Assembly: GCA_003555385.1 (NCBI GenBank)
Contig: PWHO01000152.1
Span: forward strand, 1 to 5,021
Reading direction: 5' to 3'
DNA length: 5,021 bases
Source of the DNA: Bacteroidales bacterium
GTDB lineage: Bacteria; Bacteroidota; Bacteroidia; Bacteroidales; UBA7960
The translations under genes were made by a program, and so were the position numbers. Below, piece by piece: positions 1 through 5,008 of the stretch (position 1 is the stretch's first letter; each line of letters begins with the position of its first letter). Below the pieces are notes generated by a model. That model was not told the origin of the DNA and made no database searches. It saw only the letters and a list, made by a program, of their open reading frames with translations.

Positions 1-28
1 AATACCGGCTGAAAAACAACCGGGGGGA

Positions 29-1417
29 TCAGGGAAGCCTGAGTAAAAAATCCATGGTATCCACCCCGTCGGCATAGTCGCCGGGGCCCGGCTGCTGGCT
101 TTCACCGGGCAAGGTAGTTTCCGGGCCGGGCAGGGAAGTCGCCCCACCGGCCTGGGTCGTTCCCCTACCGGCCGGAGTCGTTTCTGCACCAGTCGGTGGC
201 GTTTCCGCACCGGGCAAGAGCGTTTTCGCGTTGTCCGGCAGAAAATTGCCGGCGGCCACCACACACTGCAGCTGGTCTTGTTTCGCCATTAAAAATGCCC
301 CGGCATCCGAAAAATTGCGATAGCGTGAATAATGCACCACGGAAACAGGGGAAGCCGTTTGGGCGTTTTCGGCAAGCAGGCAGCACCCGGCATCCGTGAA
401 AGGCTGATCTTTCAAGTTGAATAGCGCCCTTTGGTAAATGAGGTTATTCCGGTATTTCGGATGACTGGTAATGGGCCTGAAAGGCACCCATGCTTCGACC
501 AGGCGCGACAGGTCAAAATCTTCCGGGATCAGTAAATGAGAGATGCTGCGGCACCCCAGTCCGAAATAGGAGAATACATCTTCCCCGAGTGCCCTCAGAA
601 CAGCTTCAGGCTCCCGGCCGGAAAGCACCGCAGAGCTGTTGCGGTTTTTTCGTATGATGCGTGGTTTGTCACCGAACCGGAACTCAAAATACCTGGCCGT
701 GTTGTCACTCCCGGTGGCGATCACCGCTTCGGCATCCGCAGAATCAATTTGTCCTGAAGTGAATTCGATGAATTTTTCCAGGCCCGGGGCGTGCCTTGTG
801 AGCATGCGGGCCACTGTAACGGGCAGCACGGGATCCTGCGAAGAAAGTTTACCAAGGAAGCGGTGGCCGGCCATCAGTACGCACATGAAATCATGAAAAC
901 CGACCAGCGGAATGTTGCCCGCCATGATCACCGCCACGGTTTTTGGCACCCGTGCCTCTTGCAGCTGTTTTTCATACCTGCCGGCCCAGGCTTCCAGTTT
1001 GTCTTTTTGCAGCATCCGGCCGAGTGCATCCAGGGCCCTTGAGGTTTCCCGGATGGTAAACCAGGGGTTATGTGCCCTGCTTTCTTCCACACCATCCAAA
1101 AGAGATTGCACACCCGGGTTGTGCCCCTTAAACTGGTAGTTTTCACCGCCGCCAACGTCATCCAAGCCACCACCACCGCCAACGTCATCCAAGCCACCAA
1201 CGCCGCCAACGTCATCCAAGCCACCACCGGCATCCAAGCCACCACCTCCACTACCATCACCACCCCCACTATGGTCATCACCTCCACTATGGCCACCACC
1301 GCCACTACCCTCACCGTCCCGGGCGTGATCCCGATTCAGCAACCCGGCCGCCTGCCTCATCTCATTGCCCAGTTCGCTGAATGCATCTATTTTTTGCTGC
1401 AGGTCTGGTTCGGTCAT
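29..1417 (-). CDS. Acyl-CoA reductase, LuxC type, with two low-complexity repeat insertions
   Basis: Predicted cytoplasmic NAD(P)H-dependent reductase that turns an acyl-CoA into the aldehyde through a cysteine thioester; the natural substrate is unknown. Of 462 residues, the recognisable body is MAGNIPLVGFHDF (165-177), the ATGSDNTARYFEFRFG stretch (234-249), IIRKNRNSSAVLSG (254-267), FGLGCRS (285-291) with Cys289 as the likely nucleophile, and the conserved end DYADGVDTMDFLL (447-459). Relatives in Bacteroidota are, from memory, about 330-360 residues. The excess is explained by a Gly/Asp/His/Ser-rich tract at 36-91 and a Pro/Thr/Gly/Glu heptad tract at 403-444. Both keep the frame and the conserved C-terminus follows intact, so this is not a pseudogene. 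The start MTEPDLQQKI fits the family's N-terminal helix; no Shine-Dalgarno is seen. It is transcribed away from the exported-protein gene. Family assignment is strong, substrate open. Confidence 0.9.
   Translation of the reverse strand: MTEPDLQQKIDAFSELGNEMRQAAGLLNRDHARDGEGSGGGGHSGGDDHSGGGDGSGGGGLDAGGGLDDVGGVGGLDDVGGGGGLDDVGGGENYQFKGHNPGVQSLLDGVEESRAHNPWFTIRETSRALDALGRMLQKDKLEAWAGRYEKQLQEARVPKTVAVIMAGNIPLVGFHDFMCVLMAGHRFLGKLSSQDPVLPVTVARMLTRHAPGLEKFIEFTSGQIDSADAEAVIATGSDNTARYFEFRFGDKPRIIRKNRNSSAVLSGREPEAVLRALGEDVFSYFGLGCRSISHLLIPEDFDLSRLVEAWVPFRPITSHPKYRNNLIYQRALFNLKDQPFTDAGCCLLAENAQTASPVSVVHYSRYRNFSDAGAFLMAKQDQLQCVVAAGNFLPDNAKTLLPGAETPPTGAETTPAGRGTTQAGGATSLPGPETTLPGESQQPGPGDYADGVDTMDFLLRLP
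86..232 (-). repeat. 21-bp in-frame tandem repeat (heptapeptide tract) in the acyl-CoA reductase gene
   Basis: Six consecutive 21-bp units (86-106, 107-127, 128-148, 149-169, 170-190, 191-211) encode GAETPPT, GAETTPA, GRGTTQA, GGATSLP, GPETTLP and GESQQPG (residues 403-444). A seventh, more diverged unit at 212-232 encodes NAKTLLP. Each unit of the tract proper begins with a Gly codon. The tract sits in what is normally a short loop just before the conserved DYADGVDTM end of the protein. The composition predicts a disordered linker. Confidence 0.85.
1145..1312 (-). repeat. Gly/Asp-rich in-frame tandem-repeat tract in the acyl-CoA reductase gene
   Basis: The tract encodes residues 36-91. It contains three 27-bp units at 1151-1177, 1178-1204 and 1205-1231, each starting GCCAACGTCATCCAAGCCAC on the plus strand, then a shortened copy from about 1232. 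They encode the nonapeptide LDDVGGVGG / LDDVGGGGG / LDDVGGGEN. A second 18-bp duplication at 1257-1274 and 1275-1292 (two mismatches) encodes HSGGDD / HSGGGD, followed by GSGGGG. All periods are multiples of three, so copy changes preserve the reading frame. The repeats leave two other frames open as well, which creates spurious ORFs. Confidence 0.9.
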
Positions 1418-1426
1418 CGTCAGGTA

Positions 1427-1457
1427 TTGTCAAAATTTAATAAATCCACTAATTTTG
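1427..1457 (+). promoter_or_regulatory. Bacteroidota-type promoter for the exported-protein gene
   Basis: TTG at 1427-1429 is followed after 20 bases by TAATTTTG at 1450-1457. This is an exact match to the TAnnTTTG -7 element with a typical spacing to the -33 element. Transcription would start near 1463-1466 and give a leader of about 75 bases before the ATG at 1540. The position rules out the GTG at 1459 as the start codon of that gene. On the opposite strand only an imperfect TAAATTTTG (1431-1439) is available to the acyl-CoA reductase gene. Confidence 0.55.
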
Positions 1458-1477
1458 TGTGGGGTCCGGGATGGTTT

Positions 1478-1492
1478 TCGCGGTGCCCGCGA
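1478..1492 (+). other. Small perfect inverted repeat in the leader of the exported-protein gene
   Basis: TCGCGG (1478-1483), loop TGC, CCGCGA (1487-1492). It lies about 14 bases after the inferred transcription start. It could be a leader hairpin or an operator; nothing in the sequence tells which. There is no T-run after it, so it is not a terminator. Confidence 0.35.
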
Positions 1493-1539
1493 TCAGTAAA
1501 GTTACAAGATTCAGTGGTATCAGCAGTAAAAATTGCCTT

Positions 1540-2457
1540 ATGATCAGGACTGCCTTGTTAGTTGTTTTGTATGCTCTTCTCTCCGGCAGCCTGGTTTTTG
1601 CCGGGGCGGGTTTGCGTTTTGGGGATCCGGATTCCCTGTTTTTCCGGGAGGCCGAAGATTCGCTCCAGGCCATGGCCACACGCATTGTGCTGCCCGAAAG
1701 GGATGATGAAAGGTTGCAAAACAACCAGGAATTCAAGGCGTATTTAAACGAGGTGCTGGCCCGTGAGGGGTCATTCCATTATCCGTTTGACTCCCTGAAC
1801 ACGTTATCGGTTTTGTATGCCCCGGATAAGGACTTCCGGCTCTTTACCTGGTATGTGCCACTTTCCGGGCAGGAGTTCCGTTACTTTGGTTATTTGCAGC
1901 GCGGTGCGGAAGAAGCCCTGAATGGCGCTTTGTATGAACTGGACGATAACACCGGGCAGATCGGGGTGAAGGAAGCCGGGGCACTGGACCCGGGTAACTG
2001 GTATGGGGCGTATTATTATGAGATCATTCATCATGAGGATGAAGAAGGAAGGGATGTGTATACACTTTTGGGATGGAAGGGGGATAACCCCCAAACGCGG
2101 ATCAGGGTGATCGAGCCCCTTGTGATCCGGCAGGGTGATCCCGTTTTCGGTCATCCCGTTTTTGACGGACGGTATGCAGAGAATCACCGGGTGATCTTTC
2201 AATACTCGGCCGCCGTGTCAATGAGCCTGCTGTATGAACGTGATTTTTACCATAAGGGCGACAGCCTGCACCATATGATCGTATTTGACAGGCTGGAACC
2301 ATTAAATGAGGGCCTCCGGGGGCACTTTCAGTTTTACAAACCCGAGGTGAATATTTTCGACGGGATGTATCTGGAGGATGGGAGATGGGTGCTGGTGGAA
2401 GATGTGGATGCACGGATGCCGGCCCCTGCCCGTATGCCGGCCCCTGAAGAAAAATAA
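1540..2457 (+). CDS. Exported protein of unknown function, conserved-looking in Bacteroidota
   Basis: I do not recognise a named domain or function. The 305-residue product starts with a signal peptide: MIRT, a hydrophobic run LLVVLYALLSGSLVF, and a likely cleavage after VFA (residue 21). I see no lipobox cysteine, so it should be periplasmic or secreted. The mature part is rich in aromatic residues, with stretches such as YPFDSLNTLSVLYAPDKDFR (81-100), FTWYVPL (102-108), NWYGAYYYEI (153-162), YTLLGWKGDN (174-183), HHMIVFDRLEP (244-254) and WVLVEDVDAR (283-292). This pattern resembles, from memory, an uncharacterised family found in many Bacteroidota. The ATG at 1540 is chosen because it puts the signal peptide at the N-terminus and lies downstream of the promoter; an in-frame GTG at 1459 falls inside the promoter. 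The C-terminus carries a duplicated RMPAPA motif and EEK. It is divergent from the acyl-CoA reductase gene and 185 bases upstream of serC. Confidence 0.8.
   Translation: MIRTALLVVLYALLSGSLVFAGAGLRFGDPDSLFFREAEDSLQAMATRIVLPERDDERLQNNQEFKAYLNEVLAREGSFHYPFDSLNTLSVLYAPDKDFRLFTWYVPLSGQEFRYFGYLQRGAEEALNGALYELDDNTGQIGVKEAGALDPGNWYGAYYYEIIHHEDEEGRDVYTLLGWKGDNPQTRIRVIEPLVIRQGDPVFGHPVFDGRYAENHRVIFQYSAAVSMSLLYERDFYHKGDSLHHMIVFDRLEPLNEGLRGHFQFYKPEVNIFDGMYLEDGRWVLVEDVDARMPAPARMPAPEEK
2413..2448 (+). repeat. 18-bp tandem duplication at the 3' end of the exported-protein gene
   Basis: CGGATGCCGGCCCCTGCC (2413-2430) is followed directly by CGTATGCCGGCCCCTGAA (2431-2448), 15 of 18 identical. It encodes RMPAPA RMPAPE, which extends the C-terminus just past the last recognisable stretch, WVLVEDVDA. 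Confidence 0.8.
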
Positions 2458-2458
2458 T

Positions 2459-2479
2459 TTTTCCATCTTTGCTGGAAAA
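2459..2479 (+). terminator. Weak hairpin right after the exported-protein stop codon
   Basis: TTTTCCA (2459-2465), a 7-base loop, then TGGAAAA (2473-2479). The stem is perfect but AT-rich, and it is followed by an A-run rather than a T-run on this strand. It may mark the transcript end, but it is a poor intrinsic terminator. Confidence 0.25.
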
Positions 2480-2509
2480 TCTTAAAAAAAGTTGCATCTT
2501 GCAGCAAAA

Positions 2510-2539
2510 TTTGCAAACAGTTTTTTGTAATTAATTTTC
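2510..2539 (+). promoter_or_regulatory. Candidate promoter for serC
   Basis: TTTG at 2510-2513, an 18-base spacer, then TAATTTTC at 2532-2539, which matches TAnnTTTG in all but the last base. A start near 2545 would leave a leader of about 98 bases before the serC ATG. The spacing is slightly short and the flanking region is AT-rich, so a chance match is possible. Confidence 0.35.
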
Positions 2540-2575
2540 GGGAATTTCAATAGGATTCAGGTGGCCGGACATTGA

Positions 2576-2587
2576 CCGGTTCGCCGG
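2576..2587 (+). promoter_or_regulatory. GC-rich mini-hairpin in the serC leader
   Basis: CCGG, loop TTCG, CCGG, within an otherwise AT-rich intergenic region and followed by a pyrimidine-rich stretch from about 2590 to 2615. A further CCGG at 2565-2568 could pair instead with the one at 2576-2579. This could be a weak terminator for the upstream transcript or a leader attenuation structure. The stem is only 4 bp. Confidence 0.25.
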
Positions 2588-2642
2588 GATTTCTTTTTCA
2601 TTTTTCAACCTTTTTAATTAATCACCCATAAATCAACAAGCA

Positions 2643-3716
2643 ATGAAAAAACATAATTTTAGTGCCGGACCTTCCGTTTTGTCAAAAGAAGTGATTGAAA
2701 ACACTGCCAAAGCAGTGCAGGACCTGAACGGAATCGGGTTGTCGGTGATGGAGTTATCCCATCGCGGCAAGGAATTTCAGGCCGTTATGGATGAAACCGT
2801 AGCCCTTTTCAAGGAGTTGCTGGATATTCCCGAAAATTACCACGTGCTCTTCCTGGGCGGTGGCGCCAGCATGCAGTTCTGCATGATCCCTTTCAACCTC
2901 TTGAACAAAAAAGCGGCCTACCTGGAGACAGGCACCTGGGCCAAGAAAGCCATCAAAGAAGCCAAAGGTTTTGGAGAGGTGGATGTGGCAGGCAGCTCCG
3001 CTGACAAAAACTTCAACTTCATTCCCAAAGATTTCAAGATCCCTGAGGATGCGGATTATTTCCACATCACCACCAACAACACCATTTTCGGAACAGAGAT
3101 CTTTGAAGACTATGACAGCCCTGTGCCATTGGTGGCAGACATGAGTTCTGATATCTTCAGCCGTCCGGTGGATGTGTCCAAATATGCCATGATCTATGGC
3201 GGTGCACAAAAGAACCTCGGACCTGCCGGTGCTACTTTTGTGATCATCCGCGATGACATCCTGGGTAAAGTGGACAGGTTCATCCCCACCATGCTGAACT
3301 ACCAGACCCACATCGACCAGGGTTCCATGTTCAACACCCCTCCTTGTTTGCCCATTTACACATGTATGGAAACCCTTCGCTGGCTGAAAAAACTGGGCGG
3401 TGTGAAGGTGATGCAGAAAATGAACCATGAAAAAGCGGATTTGCTGTACGGGGAAATTGAGCGCAACCCGCTGTTCGAAGGCACTGCAGAAAAAGACAGC
3501 CGCTCCATCATGAATATTTGCTTCGTGATGAAGCCCGAATACCAGGAACTGGAAAAAGAATTCCTGGAGTTTACCATCTCAAAAGGAATGGTCGGACTCA
3601 AAGGACACCGTTCGGTAGGCGGATTCAGGGCTTCTACCTACAATGCCCTGCCCAGAGAAAGCGTCCAGGCCCTCGTGGATGCCATGCAGGAATTTGAAAA
3701 GAAACATGCAAAATAG
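2643..3716 (+). CDS. serC: Phosphoserine aminotransferase
   Basis: PLP-dependent class V aminotransferase of the cytoplasm. It converts 3-phosphohydroxypyruvate and glutamate to O-phosphoserine and 2-oxoglutarate; the family can also act on the equivalent vitamin B6 precursor. At 357 residues it is full length (about 360 is usual). Visible landmarks are NFSAGPSVL at the N-terminus (5-13), the phosphate-binding loop GGGASMQF (72-79), TGTWAKKA (96-103), TTNNTIFGTE (143-152), VADMSSD (164-170) with the PLP-contacting Asp166, GGAQKNLGPAG (186-196) with Lys190 as the Schiff-base lysine, NTPP (231-234), and GLKGHRSVGGFRAS (318-331) for substrate phosphate and carboxylate binding. The ATG is preceded by an A-rich leader (AAATCAACAAGCA) without Shine-Dalgarno, as is usual in Bacteroidota. 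It lies 78 bases upstream of serA in the same direction, so the two probably form a serine-synthesis operon. Confidence 0.97.
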   Translation: MKKHNFSAGPSVLSKEVIENTAKAVQDLNGIGLSVMELSHRGKEFQAVMDETVALFKELLDIPENYHVLFLGGGASMQFCMIPFNLLNKKAAYLETGTWAKKAIKEAKGFGEVDVAGSSADKNFNFIPKDFKIPEDADYFHITTNNTIFGTEIFEDYDSPVPLVADMSSDIFSRPVDVSKYAMIYGGAQKNLGPAGATFVIIRDDILGKVDRFIPTMLNYQTHIDQGSMFNTPPCLPIYTCMETLRWLKKLGGVKVMQKMNHEKADLLYGEIERNPLFEGTAEKDSRSIMNICFVMKPEYQELEKEFLEFTISKGMVGLKGHRSVGGFRASTYNALPRESVQALVDAMQEFEKKHAK

Positions 3717-3734
3717 GTTTTGCCTGTGGCAATA

Positions 3735-3765
3735 TTCTCCCGGCCGGAGTCCCCGGCCGGGAGAA
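3735..3765 (+). terminator. Perfect 13-bp GC-rich hairpin between serC and serA
   Basis: TTCTCCCGGCCGG (3735-3747), loop AGTCC (3748-3752), CCGGCCGGGAGAA (3753-3765), then CCTTTTATG. The stem is very stable but the T-run has only four bases. It begins 18 bases after the serC stop and ends 29 bases before the serA ATG. It could be a partial terminator that lowers serA expression relative to serC, or a processing and stability element. I see no clear separate promoter for serA in the 78-base gap, which argues against complete termination. Confidence 0.6.
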
Positions 3766-3794
3766 CCTTTTATGAACCCTTAAATATATGAGTC

Positions 3795-4718
3795 ATGAAA
3801 AAAGTTCTTGTAGCAACTGTTAAGCCTTTTGCTCCTGCTGCAGTAGACGGCATCAGAGAAGTGCTGGATAAGGCAGGCTATGAAATGGTCTTGCTGGAAA
3901 AATATAACTCTCCCGACGAGTGGAAAGAAGTTGCCGCTGATGTGGATGCCATGATCATCCGCAGTGACAAGGCCTCGGCCGATATCATTGAAGCAGCCAA
4001 AAACCTCAAGGTGATCGTAAGGGCAGGTGCCGGTTACGACAATGTGGACCTGGAAGCCTGCAACAAAAATGATGTGGTGGCGATGAATACACCCGGCCAG
4101 AACTCCAATGCAGTGGCCGAGTTGGTATTCGGCATGATGCTGTATCATGTGAGAAAAGCTTTTGACGGCAGCTCGGGTACCGAATTGCGCGGCAAAAAAC
4201 TGGGAATTCATGCTTATGGCAATGTGGGCAAATTCGTGGCTGACATCGCCAAAGGATTTGGCATGGATCTGTATGGCTTTGATCCTTTTGTGGACAATGC
4301 GGATATGGAAAAGGACGGAATCAAGCCGCTCAGCTCAGAAAAAGAGCTTTACAAAACCTGCGACTTTGTTTCCCTGCATATTCCCGCCAACGACAAAACC
4401 AAAAAGTCGATCGGTTATGACCTGCTTTCTGTGATGCCCAAAAATGGCATGTTGATCAACACCGCCAGAAAAGAGGTGATCGATGAGGAAAGCTTGATGA
4501 AGCTCATGGAAGAGCGCTCCGATATCAGCTACTTGTCGGATGTGGCGCCTGACTGCAGGGAGGAAATTGAAAGCAAATACCCCGGGCGTTCAGTGTTTAC
4601 CGCCAAGAAAATGGGTGCACAAACCTCTGAAGCCAATATCAATGCAGGTATTGCAGCAGCCACACAGATCGTGAACTACCTGGAGAAGGGTGATAATACC
4701 TTTCAGGTGAATAAATAA
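3795..4718 (+). CDS. serA: D-3-phosphoglycerate dehydrogenase, short type with Lys in the catalytic His position
   Basis: NAD-dependent D-2-hydroxyacid dehydrogenase that oxidises 3-phosphoglycerate to 3-phosphohydroxypyruvate, the first step of serine synthesis. At 307 residues it has the substrate- and NAD-binding domains but no C-terminal ACT or ASB domain, so no serine-binding regulatory domain. Motifs: VRAGAGYDNVDLEACN (75-90), NTPGQNSNAVAEL (98-110), the Rossmann loop LGIHAYGNVG (136-145) in which Ala140 replaces the first Gly of GxGxxG, Asp163 after the second beta strand for the NAD ribose, and INTARKEVIDE (221-231) with the catalytic Arg225. The usual catalytic Glu region reads SDVAPDC (248-254). 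The usual PHIGG reads KKMGA (271-275), placing Lys272 where His is expected. From memory, these variants are characteristic of Bacteroidota and Entamoeba enzymes, so this is a lineage form, not decay. ATG at 3795 is preferred; the ATG at 3788 is out of frame. It is the downstream partner of serC. Confidence 0.93.
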   Translation: MKKVLVATVKPFAPAAVDGIREVLDKAGYEMVLLEKYNSPDEWKEVAADVDAMIIRSDKASADIIEAAKNLKVIVRAGAGYDNVDLEACNKNDVVAMNTPGQNSNAVAELVFGMMLYHVRKAFDGSSGTELRGKKLGIHAYGNVGKFVADIAKGFGMDLYGFDPFVDNADMEKDGIKPLSSEKELYKTCDFVSLHIPANDKTKKSIGYDLLSVMPKNGMLINTARKEVIDEESLMKLMEERSDISYLSDVAPDCREEIESKYPGRSVFTAKKMGAQTSEANINAGIAAATQIVNYLEKGDNTFQVNK

Positions 4719-4721
4719 TTC

Positions 4722-4735
4722 GGGGCTGATGCCCC
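4722..4735 (+). terminator. Short GC hairpin after serA
   Basis: GGGGC (4722-4726), loop TGAT, GCCCC (4731-4735), starting three bases after the serA stop and followed by TCATTATAG. The stem is strong for its length but there is no real T-run. It is the most likely end of the serC-serA transcript in view. Confidence 0.45.
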
Positions 4736-4742
4736 TCATTAT

Positions 4743-4934
4743 AGTTGTTGGTTCTCATGGGCGGAGTGAAGGGAAAGCTGCCAATGGCCTGGTAAACGGC
4801 ATATACAGTTGTTGGTTCTCATGGGCTAAGTGATGGGGAAGCTGCCAATGGCCTGGTAAACGGCATATACAGTTGTTGGTTCTCATGGGCGGAGTGAAGG
4901 GAAAAGACTAACGGACTGGTAAACGGCCCGCGCG
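4743..4934. repeat. Three tandem copies of a 64-bp non-coding unit
   Basis: Units at 4743-4806, 4807-4870 and 4871-4934, each opening with AGTTGTTGGTTCTCATGGGC. Units 1 and 2 differ at 4 of 64 positions. Unit 3 matches unit 1 through GTGAAGGGAAA, then diverges (AGACTAACGGA), and rejoins at CTGGTAAACGGC before ending CCGCGCG. A degenerate fourth opening, GTTGTTGG, follows at 4935. The period is not a multiple of three and unit 2 has an early stop after ATGGGC, so the repeat is not protein-coding. No spacers separate the units. Confidence 0.9.
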
Positions 4935-5008
4935 GTTGTTGGTTGTTGGTTCGCACGGGCCATGGTAACCAACACCCATCAGGCGCTTTAGCGCCGGAAC
5001 TAACAACC
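4934..5008. repeat. Nested inverted repeats at the end of the 64-bp array
   Basis: Outer arms are GGTTGTT (4934-4940) and AACAACC (5002-5008). Inner arms are TGTTGGTT (4944-4951) and AACCAACA (4967-4974) around a 15-base loop containing CCATGG. A separate hairpin GGCGC-TTTA-GCGCC lies at 4982-4995, between the inner and outer right arms. The left arms use the same GTTGTTGGTT motif that opens each 64-bp unit. Confidence 0.6.

Noticed and set aside
1..28. Terminator for the acyl-CoA reductase gene formed by CCGG blocks at 6-9 and 21-24
   Set aside because: The stem is only about 4 bp with a long loop, and the sequence is cut by the window edge, so there is not enough to call it.
1145..1235. 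RTX-type calcium-binding nonapeptides in the acyl-CoA reductase
   Set aside because: The period is nine residues and rich in Gly and Asp, but LDDVGGxGG does not match the GGxGxDxUx spacing and the enzyme has no secretion signal.
1459..1539. Upstream GTG start for the exported protein, adding 27 residues
   Set aside because: The GTG lies at the edge of the -7 promoter element and upstream of the inferred transcript start. The added residues would also bury the signal peptide.
928..1543. Open frames through the acyl-CoA reductase repeats on both strands (repetitive Thr-rich and VAWMTLA-type products)
   Set aside because: They arise because the 27-bp and 18-bp repeats are stop-free in more than one frame. 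The conserved reductase motifs are only in the annotated frame.
2754..3428. Long open frame of 224 codons antisense to serC
   Set aside because: It lies entirely within the well-supported serC gene and its product has no recognisable motif. It is explained by the codon bias of serC.
3772..3823. Short upstream ORFs before serA (ATG at 3772 and 3788)
   Set aside because: They encode 3 and 11 residues, lack serine or other amino-acid runs expected of a leader peptide, and are likely chance.
4743..4934. CRISPR array
   Set aside because: The whole 64-bp unit is repeated, including what would be spacers, and there are only three copies and no cas genes in view.
4743..4934. Small ORFs starting at ATGGGC in each 64-bp unit
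   Set aside because: The predicted peptides differ in length and unit 2 stops after two codons, so there is no conserved product.
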